A stretch of DNA of 64,000 nt from DT-110 sp030148525 (GTDB lineage: Bacteria > Bacteroidota > Bacteroidia > Chitinophagales > Saprospiraceae): NCBI GenBank assembly GCA_965227445.1, contig OZ245751.1, positions 62,001 to 126,000 on the forward strand, written 5' to 3'. A program made the position numbers and the translations under genes. How positions within the stretch are numbered: position 1 is the stretch's first letter; every line of letters begins with the position of its first letter. The notes under the pieces were generated by a model. It was not told the origin of the DNA. It ran no database searches and saw only the letters and a program-made list of their open reading frames with translations. Shown here one piece after another: positions 9,127 to 17,676 of this stretch.

Positions 9127-9441
9127 TTACAGGGACTTAAACCAATCCTGGAAGTAATGACCGATGTAGGGTATTAGCTTCTTCTCGCCCTGAACGGCGC
9201 CGATAAAGCCAATTATCCAGGCAATAAGGGGGACGATCCACAGAATAATGTTCAAAACGGGAATCAGTCCGCATACGAAGCCTAAAAGGAATATACCCAG
9301 TGACTGACGGATGTGGAAGGAGGCGAGCTCCTGTTTGGGGTTATTGAGCACGATGGCAACGACCCACCCAATCAAGGTCAGGTAGGATACGATACCAATA
9401 ACTTTCGGATCTGTTTGGGTTTTTTGAGTTGGATTCTCCAT
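9127..9441 (-). CDS. DUF4870/Tic20-like small membrane protein
   Basis: A 104-residue protein with hydrophobic segments at about 16-33, 47-64 and 66-84. The order (polar N-terminus, SYLTLIGWVVAIVLN, then HIRQSLGIFLLGFV, then a long hydrophobic region and a polar tail) is that of DUF4870 proteins, distant relatives of Tic20. The cellular role is not known. The gene stands alone, with a terminator immediately downstream. A TATTTTG box about 70 bp upstream of the ATG could be its -7 element. Confidence 0.75.
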   Translation of the reverse strand: MENPTQKTQTDPKVIGIVSYLTLIGWVVAIVLNNPKQELASFHIRQSLGIFLLGFVCGLIPVLNIILWIVPLIAWIIGFIGAVQGEKKLIPYIGHYFQDWFKSL

Positions 9442-10007
9442 GTTACGGTTGTTTGTGGTATTGAGAAATTTCTTCCATTCAAAATAGCCAAATCGAGTGG
9501 GATTGTCTACGAATTTGGATAAAAATACCCGTCTGCTCGATATAGATCAGGTTCAATTATTAACTGCCCCCCCAAGGAGTTGGCATGTGATCAGATGACA
9601 ATCTTCCCGCATCAATGGAGGCGGGAAGGGCTGATTTTACTAGGCTGGTTGCTACAATGCTTATTAGGGTATCACACACCAAGCAAGGGTGCGCACAGGC
9701 CCTTTTTTGCGAAAGCAGCAGGTGAAATCTGTATAAAAAGCACCCTGTAAGGAATTTTATTCTGTCATAGTTTAATTTGGCAGACTAATTAAGTGTTTTT
9801 TACGCATTACTGGCTGCTTATGCTGGGATGTGGGTGTTTTGCGTTGATCCTTCCCAGGGTGCTTTTTGTCGATGGTTTACCGGGTGTTTATCGGTAGTCA
9901 GGCCGGATAGTCGAGTGCACCTGTTTATAACTTGCTGTAAGCGTGTTATTTATGGATATTGCAGGTGTATTCGATAAAGAACTAAATCATTTATTATCAC
10001 CACTGCC
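9442..10007. other. 566-bp intergenic region, no convincing gene
   Basis: It holds a hairpin CTTCCCGC / GCGGGAAG at about 9604-9629, a T-run/GNRA motif copy at 9703-9716 (plus strand, TTTTTTGCGAAAGC), and a hydrophobic open frame of 34 codons at about 9792-9896 that starts only with GTG and is not supported otherwise. The last 100 bases carry the promoter region of the small secreted protein that follows. Confidence 0.6.
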
Positions 10008-10355
10008 ATGAGAACCTTATTTGCCTATTCCCTGCTTGTTGTCTTTTTTCTGGGTACGAGCGCCGTGACGCTCTCCGCTCAGAAAGGTTATCCATGTCCT
10101 ATTGATTCATCCAAGTCGAGGACAGAGTTATTCGTCCAATCCTTTAAATCATTTTTGACGAAAGTCAGTACCACTACTCTGGATATGTCCAAGAAGGAAG
10201 AGTTGGCCAGGGAGTATAATGATTTGATTGATGAGATGGATGCAATGTATCACCAGCCCCATTCTGCGGCTACGACCAATTCAGCCCAGGCGCAGGCGGT
10301 GAGTAAGCAAATGCACGCTGCCCGCTCGGTAGTGAAGGTGGTGGGTCAGGACTAA
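10008..10355 (+). CDS. Small secreted protein, unknown
   Basis: A 115-residue protein with a clear signal peptide (MRTLFAYSLLVVFFLGTSAV...LSAQ). The mature part is mostly helical and polar, with one cysteine near the mature N-terminus (YPCP). No domain is recognised. It converges with the DedA gene and the two stop codons overlap (10352-10355), so no terminator separates them. Confidence 0.65.
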   Translation: MRTLFAYSLLVVFFLGTSAVTLSAQKGYPCPIDSSKSRTELFVQSFKSFLTKVSTTTLDMSKKEELAREYNDLIDEMDAMYHQPHSAATTNSAQAQAVSKQMHAARSVVKVVGQD

Positions 10356-10933
10356 GAAGTCGTATCCTCTTGGTTCCCCTTGGTCGTGGAAGATGAATAA
10401 TGTTTCCGATACCACCACAAGGCAGTGGCAATCGCAATGGGAATAAGTAAGAGGGCCCAGCTCCAGGACTTCAGCAAATGTATGGCCTCCATCACTAATC
10501 CTGTAAAAAATAGACTCAATACAGTGAAAAAGGAAATCCAAAGCGCTGTCCCCGTCAGGGAATAAAAAGCAAACCTCAGTGGCTTTACCCCAGACAGCCC
10601 AAACAAGAGGGGCAGTACCACCCGAAACCCATACATGAAACGGTAGGTCAGCAGGAGGAAATATCCCCATTTGTTGAACTGCCGTTCCATTTTTATGAAT
10701 GGCCGGTGCATGCGCGGATGCCGCTCGAGGAAAGTCCGTCCGCGGTGACGTCCCGTCAGGTAAAAAAACCAATCGGCAGTTAAGGTACCCAAAGAAAAAG
10801 ATAGTAATATGCCCCCCAAATTGAGGTATCCAGTCCGGACCGCCTGCAGGGCCGAAAGGAGCACGATCTCTCCTTCCAGAAATGCGCCAATGAAGGCCCC
10901 CAGGTAACCCAACGAAACCAGCCAATCAGCCAT
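10352..10933 (-). CDS. DedA family (VTT-domain) membrane protein
   Basis: A 193-residue polytopic protein. The N-terminal GYLGAFIGAFLEGEIVLL, the GxxxGxxxxYxxGR-like stretch TLTADWFFYLTGRHRG, and the FxxxYRFMYGFRVVLPLLFGLSG segment are the DedA/VTT signature. DedA proteins are inner-membrane lipid or cation-coupled transporters; several members act in undecaprenyl-phosphate or phospholipid flipping. Which one applies here cannot be told. The start is ATG 10933, with a TATTTTG box about 20 bp upstream. Confidence 0.9.
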   Translation of the reverse strand: MADWLVSLGYLGAFIGAFLEGEIVLLSALQAVRTGYLNLGGILLSFSLGTLTADWFFYLTGRHRGRTFLERHPRMHRPFIKMERQFNKWGYFLLLTYRFMYGFRVVLPLLFGLSGVKPLRFAFYSLTGTALWISFFTVLSLFFTGLVMEAIHLLKSWSWALLLIPIAIATALWWYRKHYSSSTTKGNQEDTTS

Positions 10934-11201
10934 ACCTACGAATTTGGTGCAAAATACACCTTCTGGAATTGTTAATAAACCCGCCGGAATTAAAGTATTG
11001 TTATCATATATATCTTCTTTTTCTCTTCCGGAAAGCTCTGTATTCAGTTGTACATGGTTCTGGTAATCAGATGCTAGGCCATTATTCAGCCTGTTAAATA
11101 AAGCATGATTACCGAAAGCAACAATTGCATACCATACTTTACGGTATTTTTTGTTTTAAAAGTTCTTCGGCCCTTGTATCAGTGGGGTGCACTGTGTTGT
11201 C

Positions 11202-11750
11202 TTATTCGGAGGATTCGACGGTACCGATCAGGCCGCTAAAAAACTGGTACATATCCTGCAGTTCCTGGGTTTCTATTTCGGGATGGATTTGTTGGAGTCC
11301 CAGTAAAACGGCATATTGGATTTTGGCAAGACGGCGGGCATGATCAGGGGACAGTCCCTGTCGCTGGTATGCTTCGCTTAGATAATCGAGACGAAGCGTA
11401 TCCATTTTCTCGATAATCGGCTGAATACTTGATTGATAGTAACTCCAGGAACGGAGTGATAACTCGGCCTTGCGGTGGGCGATCGGTACCAGACTTTGGA
11501 TGATGTACTTAGCGGCTATGCCACCCTTTAGTCCCTGTGCAGCATCGAGAAGAAGCTCCGTGTTTTCCTCCCGCCAGTGGTTGAGCAATTCCTGAATGTA
11601 TTCCGGCATCCCGGAGAAGTGGTGGTAAAAAGAGCCCCGGGTAATGTCCAGATATTCGCAAAGGTTTTGAATGTTGATGTGCGACTGGTCGTAGTCCGAT
11701 AAGAGTTCCAAACCTGCCTGCAACCAATCTTCTTTGCTCAACCGGGACAT
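11202..11750 (-). CDS. TetR/AcrR family transcriptional regulator
   Basis: A 182-residue protein. Residues 1-50 form the TetR helix-turn-helix (INIQNLCEYLDITRGSFYHHFSGMPEYI), with the usual GSFYHHF recognition helix. The rest is a helical ligand-binding domain. No efflux pump or enzyme is adjacent; the next gene upstream on the same strand, 29 bp away, encodes an ACT-domain protein, so the two may be cotranscribed. Target and ligand are unknown. Confidence 0.85.
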   Translation of the reverse strand: MSRLSKEDWLQAGLELLSDYDQSHINIQNLCEYLDITRGSFYHHFSGMPEYIQELLNHWREENTELLLDAAQGLKGGIAAKYIIQSLVPIAHRKAELSLRSWSYYQSSIQPIIEKMDTLRLDYLSEAYQRQGLSPDHARRLAKIQYAVLLGLQQIHPEIETQELQDMYQFFSGLIGTVESSE

Positions 11751-11779
11751 GCTTCTTTTTTTGGTAAGGTAGGTATATT

Positions 11780-12463
11780 CTATCTAAGATCAAACGTGGT
11801 ATCGGGGCGATTGCGCAGAGCCATGAGGACCTGGAAAGACCGTTCCAGATCCGCTTCCTGAATGATTAGTGTGAACTCATTCGAGGTGGAAATTAGCTCT
11901 ACCATATTGATGCCCCGCCATGCCAGTTCCCGCAGGATAAAGTAGTAGATACCGTATATCTGTCGGTTTTCTTCAGGCAGTAGCAGCGTGACCGCCGACA
12001 GGTCGCGCGCCATATCCAGTAACTGTTCCTGTTCAAACAGGGATTCCATCTCTTCACCCAGTACATCCGACAATAATATGGTGGTCTCGCCAATGCCGTG
12101 AGAAAAGGTGTAAAAGAGGTTTGGGAATTCCCCGATGCGCTCGAGTAAACGGGTTTGCTTGACCAGCAAAGTATCGGAATTCCGAAACGTATAGGCCAAT
12201 AGATTGGAGCGTACACTGATATCACTCAACTGCCGGAAAAAAGTACGGAGCTTCCGACCCGGTGTCGAAAGTTGCGTGGCCGGCAACCGCTTTATAGCCA
12301 TGACTACCGCACCCTCCCTGATTTCTTTACCCAGCCTTTCTTGAACGCGTGGCATTAATTGCCTGGCCAGGGCCGAATGGTTGATGAGCCCCTGATCCAG
12401 GGCTTCGGTAAGAAAGGGAGAACGTGCAATAAGGTTCCGAACGACATCTGATATTTTAACCAT
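11780..12463 (-). CDS. ACT-domain protein divergent from aspartate kinase
   Basis: A 227-residue cytoplasmic protein. Residues about 150-220 resemble an ACT domain of the aspartokinase type (ELAWRGINMVELISTSNEFTLIIQEADLERSFQVLMAL). The N-terminal 60 residues (GLINHSALARQL...EIREGAVVMAIKRL) look like a small helical domain found in Bacteroidota and archaeal ACT proteins. There is no kinase domain. Position and domain suggest an amino-acid sensor related to lysine or threonine synthesis; that is inference. A TAAATTTG box at 12499-12506 fits its -7 promoter element. Confidence 0.7.
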   Translation of the reverse strand: MVKISDVVRNLIARSPFLTEALDQGLINHSALARQLMPRVQERLGKEIREGAVVMAIKRLPATQLSTPGRKLRTFFRQLSDISVRSNLLAYTFRNSDTLLVKQTRLLERIGEFPNLFYTFSHGIGETTILLSDVLGEEMESLFEQEQLLDMARDLSAVTLLLPEENRQIYGIYYFILRELAWRGINMVELISTSNEFTLIIQEADLERSFQVLMALRNRPDTTFDLR

Positions 12464-12492
12464 TTGTTAAATATTTAACACAATAGTTGATT

Positions 12493-12506
12493 TTTGTACA
12501 AATTTA
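12493..12506. promoter_or_regulatory. Divergent promoter region with TTTGTACAAA palindrome
   Basis: The perfect 10-bp palindrome TTTGTACAAA (12493-12502) lies between the ACT gene and aspartate kinase. It overlaps a minus-strand TAAATTTG box and abuts a weaker plus-strand GATTTTTG box, so one bound protein could affect both directions. Confidence 0.45.
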
Positions 12507-12563
12507 CGGAAAAATGGGTTGACGTACAGTAAGCATGTAGTTTTGCTGAAAATAACCGGAAAA

Positions 12564-13919
12564 ATGACCAACAGCTCATCTACTGTGTTTACGGTGCTGA
12601 AATTCGGAGGGACCTCACTCGGGACTGCCGGGCGTATGCGTGAAGTGGCTTCTCTGATTCAGCGGGAAGAACGATCCATTGTGGTACTTTCAGCTATCAG
12701 CGGTACTACCAATACGCTGCAGGAATTGGCTGACCGCTCCACCTATGGAGCTTCCGTGAATCAGCAAATCGGAGCGCTTCGTCTTCATTATCTGGAGTAC
12801 ATCGAAGAACTTTTCGACAGCTCCGCTCGTCGGGATCAGGCGAAAGCCTTCATTTTGGCAAATCTTCAGCAGATAGGCGACTGGTGCCAGTCGCCCAAAA
12901 CACCCTTGGTGGAGAAGGAAATGCTTGCGCAAGGCGAACTGATGTCGACGTATTTATTCGGATTGCTTCTCGAAGAAATGGCGTTTCCGGCTTCATCTTT
13001 ACCCGCACTTGATGTGATGCGCTTAACTCCCGACCAGGAGCCCGACCAGGATTTTTTGGCGTCGAGCCTGCAAACATACCTGTCTAACCAGCCCGAAGTC
13101 AATTGCTGGGTGACCCAGGGTTATATCTGTCGCAATGCTCAGGGAGCCATCGACAATCTGCAGCGCGGAGGCTCCGATTATACAGCTACCCTGATGGGTG
13201 CAGCCGTTGGAGCCCGCGAAATACAAATATGGACCGACATCGACGGCATGCATAATAACGATCCGCGAGTGGTGGCCAACACCCGGCCCGTGCGGAAGGT
13301 TTCGTACCGGGAAGCGGCTGAGTTGGCTTACTTCGGAGCAAAAATACTCCATCCAACCTGTGTGATTCCCGCCGAACAGCGCCAAATCCCACTGCGGCTG
13401 AAGAACACTTTTGCTCCCCAGTCACCGGGAACCCTGATCTCCGGTGAAGGGTCGGGGCGCGCTGTGGCGGCCGTTGCTGTCAAACACGGTATTACCGCCA
13501 TCCGAATTCAATCTGACCGGATGCTGAATGCCTACGGTTTCCTGCGGCGGGTATTCTCCGTCTTCGAACGACATCAGACCCCCATTGATATGATAACCAC
13601 TTCCGAAGTATCGGTGTCATTAACTATTGATCAGGTGCACGCGCTTCCCCTGATTATGGACGAACTGAAAACCTTCGGCAGGGTTGATATCGATACGCAG
13701 CAGAGTATCGTTTGCCTGGTCGGGGACCGTATTCGGTCTTATCCCGCTACACTGGCCCGAACCTTTGCCGCATTGGAAGAGGTGCCAATCCGCATGGTCT
13801 CCTACGGCGGGAGTCAGAACAATATTAGTCTGCTGTTGGAGCAGGAGCAGGCTGACCGGGCTCTTCGGGCCATCCACGAATCCTTGTTCCGGGAAGAACG
13901 CCGAGCTGTATTGAACTAG
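12564..13919 (+). CDS. lysC: Aspartate kinase
   Basis: A 451-residue protein from ATG 12564; an in-frame TTG at 12519 is less likely. It phosphorylates L-aspartate with ATP, the first step to lysine, threonine and methionine. KFGGTS at residues 13-18 binds ATP. The GGSDYTA segment and WTDIDGMHNNDPRVV are the conserved kinase loops. Two C-terminal ACT domains (from about residue 310: RMLNAYGFLRRVFSVFERHQTPIDMITTSEVSVSL, then a second) give allosteric control. No homoserine dehydrogenase is fused. It is divergent from an ACT-only protein and followed by a strong terminator. Confidence 0.9.
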   Translation: MTNSSSTVFTVLKFGGTSLGTAGRMREVASLIQREERSIVVLSAISGTTNTLQELADRSTYGASVNQQIGALRLHYLEYIEELFDSSARRDQAKAFILANLQQIGDWCQSPKTPLVEKEMLAQGELMSTYLFGLLLEEMAFPASSLPALDVMRLTPDQEPDQDFLASSLQTYLSNQPEVNCWVTQGYICRNAQGAIDNLQRGGSDYTATLMGAAVGAREIQIWTDIDGMHNNDPRVVANTRPVRKVSYREAAELAYFGAKILHPTCVIPAEQRQIPLRLKNTFAPQSPGTLISGEGSGRAVAAVAVKHGITAIRIQSDRMLNAYGFLRRVFSVFERHQTPIDMITTSEVSVSLTIDQVHALPLIMDELKTFGRVDIDTQQSIVCLVGDRIRSYPATLARTFAALEEVPIRMVSYGGSQNNISLLLEQEQADRALRAIHESLFREERRAVLN

Positions 13920-13960
13920 CAATAGTAACTGACTGTCCGGTTTCACGGATAATCAGCTAT

Positions 13961-14012
13961 TATACTGACAACGAAGTGGTTTGGAACTCCAAACCTTTTC
14001 GGAAGCGGTATA
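13961..14012 (+). mobile_element. MITE-like element, 52-bp copy
   Basis: It runs from TATACTGACAACGAAGTGG to TTTTCGGAAGCGGTATA. Both ends match those of the 124-bp copy at 24203-24326 (in inverse orientation), while the middle is shorter and forms GTTTGG/CCAAAC. The ends are near-inverted TATACcG / CGGTATA. No transposase is encoded. Confidence 0.65.
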
Positions 14013-14046
14013 CCTGTTGGTACTGCATTATTAAGGATTGAGATTG

Positions 14047-14080
14047 TAGGCTGTCCGCGAGTGCGGGACAGCCTATTTTG
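14047..14080 (+). terminator. Rho-independent terminator
   Basis: The stem TAGGCTGTCC / GGACAGCCTA is followed by TTTTG. It lies 127 bp after the aspartate kinase stop, with the MITE-like element between. Confidence 0.75.
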
Positions 14081-14181
14081 TTTATGTTGTGTTAATAAAC
14101 AAACGGATTGCTACTTTCGGTCGTTTGGATTACACCGGAAACGAAACCCACTATTAGTGGCCTTCGTACAATCATCCAATT

Positions 14182-15849
14182 ATGAAGTATACGGTAACGC
14201 TGGCGATACTGGTAGTAATAATGGGCTGCTTGCATGCGCAACCGGAGCGTACCGAGTTGAACACCTCGTATGGGATCAGTACTTATCTCGGTGATTTGTC
14301 CACTTCAGATTATTTTGACCTCGGCGAATCGAACTTCGCATTTGGTGCTCAGATTGGGATGCCCGTTCATCCCCGCTTCGCAGTGCGGGCAGGCGCCGGA
14401 TTCTTTCGCCTGAGTGGCACTGATCTCAATCGCACGGATTGGCGGGAGTTGCATACTATAATGAGTTTTGAGACTACCCTTTACGAAATGAATGCCCGCC
14501 TGGAATGGTATCCGTTCAAGCCGCAGCATCTACGCCTGTATAACGAAGAAGAACTGGCCGTGGAATTCAAGATGTTTGTGGAAGATGGACAATACACCAG
14601 AAGCGGAATGCGCATCCGGGATGAAATCGACGGGTTTTACTTGATTCAGCAAGAAATGGGTACTCGTATTCTCTTTGATAAACGTGGTTCGCGCTGGGAA
14701 TTCGATCAGTCCGGACGACTACTGTCCTTTACCTACCGCGAATCGGTCCGCCCTTTTTTGTTTGCCGGAGGTGCCTGGGCCAGATTTAATGTGGAGGCAG
14801 AATCAAATCGACCGGATGGAGAGACGGTGTCCGTTGAACCCCAATTAGAATCTGAGCGGCTGGTAATTCCGTTCGGAGGGGGTATTCGCTATGATTTTCA
14901 CCCCAACTGGTCCCTATCAGGCGAGCTTGGCCTGCGATATACCGGGACCGATTATCTCGATGGTTTTAGTAAAACCCGGAATCCGGAAGCTAATGATTGG
15001 TATGTGTTTGCGGGGGTTAGCGTGCATTACCAATTAGGTGCGTACCGGGAGCCGCAGATCGAACCGGCGGATACCGATGGCGATGGCGTACCCGATATGG
15101 CCGATGAGTGTCCGTACACGGCGGGACTGGCAGATTTACAGGGTTGTCCGGACGCCGATGGTGATGGTATCAGCGATAAAACCGACGAATGTCCGGAGAG
15201 GCCGGGGCCTATATCTAATAAGGGGTGCCCGCTGATTGATTCCGACGGCGACGGTATTTTAGACGAAAATGACCAATGCCCTAATACTGCGGGTATTCCG
15301 CGCTTGCGGGGCTGCCCGGAAACGGATCAGGATGATGATGGTGTCCCGGACGATCTGGATGAGTGCCCGCTGGTTGCTGGCACGCCAGCTCTGCAAGGTT
15401 GCCCCGATGCTGATGGCGATGGTATTCCCGACTACCGGGATGATTGTCCGGGTGAGTATGGATTACCCGATTACGACGGTTGTCCTTCACCCATAGATGG
15501 ACAGATCAGTCAGCTGTTGAATGGAATTCCCGCTGTGCGTTTCGACGAAGAAACGGTTGACTTGGGGGCTGCCGGTCGTGCCATCCTGAACCGCGTGGCT
15601 ATTTTCCTGCGGCAGTATCCGCAATACAATTTGCAGATAACCGGGCATGCCGATGATTTTTCTGATGAAGAGCGGAATGAACAGTTGTCGCGGCGCCGGG
15701 CCAGCTTTTGTCGGCAATTCCTGATGGCTAAGGGGGTCTCCAGCCAGCGCCTGTTCTACGAGGGCGTTGGCAGCACCGATCCGGTTACACCTGTCGGTGA
15801 AACCAGCAACCGGCTTAACCGCCGCGCGACTTTCAACCTGTTCCGGTAG
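14182..15849 (+). CDS. OmpA family outer-membrane protein with thrombospondin type 3 repeats
   Basis: A 555-residue protein. A signal peptide (to about residue 20) is followed by a beta-barrel-like region (about 25-285) with alternating hydrophobic strands. Residues about 290-435 hold six calcium-binding TSP3 repeats of the pattern DxDxDGxxDxxDxCP. The C-terminus (about 445-555) is an OmpA domain that binds peptidoglycan, with GHAD and NRRATF carrying the usual Asp and Arg. It should anchor the outer membrane to the cell wall through a calcium-stiffened stalk. A TACTTTCG box upstream is a plausible -7 element. Confidence 0.9.
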   Translation: MKYTVTLAILVVIMGCLHAQPERTELNTSYGISTYLGDLSTSDYFDLGESNFAFGAQIGMPVHPRFAVRAGAGFFRLSGTDLNRTDWRELHTIMSFETTLYEMNARLEWYPFKPQHLRLYNEEELAVEFKMFVEDGQYTRSGMRIRDEIDGFYLIQQEMGTRILFDKRGSRWEFDQSGRLLSFTYRESVRPFLFAGGAWARFNVEAESNRPDGETVSVEPQLESERLVIPFGGGIRYDFHPNWSLSGELGLRYTGTDYLDGFSKTRNPEANDWYVFAGVSVHYQLGAYREPQIEPADTDGDGVPDMADECPYTAGLADLQGCPDADGDGISDKTDECPERPGPISNKGCPLIDSDGDGILDENDQCPNTAGIPRLRGCPETDQDDDGVPDDLDECPLVAGTPALQGCPDADGDGIPDYRDDCPGEYGLPDYDGCPSPIDGQISQLLNGIPAVRFDEETVDLGAAGRAILNRVAIFLRQYPQYNLQITGHADDFSDEERNEQLSRRRASFCRQFLMAKGVSSQRLFYEGVGSTDPVTPVGETSNRLNRRATFNLFR

Positions 15850-15870
15850 CCTGTACCTCAAAAAATCTTA

Positions 15871-16476
15871 TTATTCATTGGACGCTCCGCCAAAATTCAT
15901 GTCGAACCCGATGCGTTGGTGGGGTTGTGGCTCGTCGTCATCGTAGTCTTCCCAGCGGGTGATCTCATTCATGAATTCTTCCAAATGGCGATAGAAGAAA
16001 GGCTCTTTAAGTTCCTCGGGGCGATAAATAGCAATAGTCTTGGGAGGAGCCGGTTTGCCGTATCCTTCAATAAATGGATAGTTGATCAAAACAATGATCT
16101 TGCCGTTGAACAGTTGCTGGTAAATTAGTGATCCGTTGTGTTTGATCAGGTGACGCCGTATGTCTTCATTTACCTTTTGATACATGCCCGATTGGGTCTC
16201 CCCCAGACTAAACACAATGGCTTCCAGGTTCTCCATTTCGGATTTGCATTCTACGGTAGCTTGTAGTTCGAGCGCATCACGCAGTGTCTCCAATTGCGTG
16301 GTGATCATTTCTTTTAAGCTCTCTTTCCAGTCTTTCCGATAGTTCTCAGTATTTTGCAGCACTTCGCGATACTGGGCTGCTTTCCGTTTCAGATTTAGTA
16401 GTTGGGAGTCCATCATGTCGTTGTATTTTGGGTTTCCCGTAAAGAAACGATCTAAAAAAGGAACGCACAACTCCAT
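15871..16476 (-). CDS. Unknown cytoplasmic protein with N-terminal coiled coil
   Basis: A 201-residue protein from ATG 16476. Residues 20-105 form long charged helices with coiled-coil character (LLNLKRKAAQYREVLQ to SEMENLEAIVF). The C-terminal half is mixed, with strands (GKIIVLINYPFIEGYG), and ends in an acidic, Pro-rich tail. No family is recognised and no signal peptide is seen. The start lies only 3 bp from the coaX ATG on the other strand; an alternative ATG pair at 16416/16413 would leave room for promoters and may be the real start. Confidence 0.65.
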   Translation of the reverse strand: MELCVPFLDRFFTGNPKYNDMMDSQLLNLKRKAAQYREVLQNTENYRKDWKESLKEMITTQLETLRDALELQATVECKSEMENLEAIVFSLGETQSGMYQKVNEDIRRHLIKHNGSLIYQQLFNGKIIVLINYPFIEGYGKPAPPKTIAIYRPEELKEPFFYRHLEEFMNEITRWEDYDDDEPQPHQRIGFDMNFGGASNE

Positions 16477-16479
16477 GGT

Positions 16480-17256
16480 ATGCTGTTTGCAATTGATATT
16501 GGTAATTCTAATGTGGTGATCGGATTGTGGGATGGTGCTGACTGGCGCCACGTTTGGCGACTGCCCACCCGGGCCACGGACGATACTACGGTATATTACG
16601 AAACACGACTTCAGGACCTGTTACTCGAGAACGGCATACGCCCCAGCCCGCAGGACCGGGCAATCATCAGTAGCGTTGTTCCGGTGTTGACTACTCCTTT
16701 TGAAGATCTTTTCGGACAATTTGTACCCGGACCGGTGACCCGCGTCCACCCCACACTGTATACCGAATTATCGTTTCGTATCAACCGTCCCGATGAGATC
16801 GGTACGGACCTGCTGTGCAACGCAGTGGCTGCCCGCCAGCTTTACCGGGCTAATGTGATAGTGGTCGACTTCGGTACGGCACTGACCTTTACCACCTGTA
16901 CATTGGAAGGAGAGATACTGGGTGTTTCCATTTTGCCCGGATTGAAAACCGCTATTTCGGCTCTGTTTCAAAAAACGGCACAACTTCCGGAAGTGCCATT
17001 AGAGTTACCTCCTTCTGTATTGGGAACCAATACCACGCAAGCTATTCAGAGTGGTGTTTTGATAGGATACGTAGGCTTGGTTCGCCACATGCTGGCCTCC
17101 ATTCGCTCTGAAGTAGGGGCGGATTATCTGGCGGTGGGGACGGGGGGCTTATCCTCGGTGCTCCATCCGCTGGCGGAGGATTTTGACTACATCAATCCAC
17201 AGCTGACACTGGAGGGACTTCGCCTGATCGATGCTCACCTTGCCGGGAAGAAATAA
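16480..17256 (+). CDS. coaX: Type III pantothenate kinase
   Basis: A 258-residue protein that phosphorylates pantothenate in the first step of coenzyme A synthesis. DIGNSN at residues 5-10 is the ATP-binding motif of the CoaX branch of the ASKHA fold. GTDLLCNAVAA and VVDFGTALTFT are the second phosphate motif and catalytic Asp region, and VGTGGLSSVL is the adenosine motif. Length is typical for the family. It starts 3 bp from a divergent gene of unknown function. Confidence 0.95.
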   Translation: MLFAIDIGNSNVVIGLWDGADWRHVWRLPTRATDDTTVYYETRLQDLLLENGIRPSPQDRAIISSVVPVLTTPFEDLFGQFVPGPVTRVHPTLYTELSFRINRPDEIGTDLLCNAVAARQLYRANVIVVDFGTALTFTTCTLEGEILGVSILPGLKTAISALFQKTAQLPEVPLELPPSVLGTNTTQAIQSGVLIGYVGLVRHMLASIRSEVGADYLAVGTGGLSSVLHPLAEDFDYINPQLTLEGLRLIDAHLAGKK

Positions 17257-17280
17257 AAAAGCCGAAGCATATGCTTCGGC
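17255..17280 (-). terminator. Rho-independent terminator on minus strand
   Basis: The perfect palindrome GCCGAAGCATATGCTTCGGC (17261-17280) is followed on the minus strand by six T. It serves the GNAT-like gene at 17316; in the plus direction it lacks a T-run after the stem, so it is only a weak candidate for coaX. Confidence 0.8.
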
Positions 17281-17315
17281 CATTGTTGGTTGTTTCGTCG
17301 TTTTGATAACTTTTA

Positions 17316-17621
17316 TTAAGCTAATAGGTAGTTATACTCTGGATGGCGGTTGACAAAGTGGCGGAAGGTAGGACAACTCGCTTTAACCTTGTATTTATTG
17401 GCATCGGCAAATTCGATTAAGCGTTCGGCCATAGCATCTTCCAAACCAAGGGGCTCCAGCGTGTCGGGCAGGAAGGTTTCCTTTACTTCCATGACGTTTT
17501 TTTTACCTTCGGTATGCAGTTTGTAGTCCATGTACGCATCCTCATTCTTCCGAATATTCATGTACACTCGTTCTTCTTTCGTGTCAATACGGAAGTTCAT
17601 ACTTTCTGGCTCGATAATCAT
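17316..17621 (-). CDS. GNAT-like protein of the COG2388 (YidJ-type) family
   Basis: A 101-residue protein from ATG 17621; a TTG 48 bp upstream is unlikely. The sequence contains TFLPDTLEPLGLEDAMAERLIEFA and then YKVKASCPTFRHFVNRHPEY, matching the short acetyltransferase fold of COG2388, in which Cys-Pro and the FVNRHPEY end are conserved. These small proteins bind acetyl-CoA; their substrate is not established. It is followed by a terminator. The upstream gene on the same strand encodes a secreted coiled-coil protein. Confidence 0.8.
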   Translation of the reverse strand: MIIEPESMNFRIDTKEERVYMNIRKNEDAYMDYKLHTEGKKNVMEVKETFLPDTLEPLGLEDAMAERLIEFADANKYKVKASCPTFRHFVNRHPEYNYLLA

Positions 17622-17676
17622 TTGTACAGTTCGTTTTGGTGTGCTAAAAAAATCTTGGCTGCTGGGCAAAAACGTA

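Noticed and set aside
9792..9896. Short hydrophobic frame (34 codons) in an intergenic region
   Set aside because: Only a GTG start, no ribosome-binding or promoter support, and no recognisable sequence.
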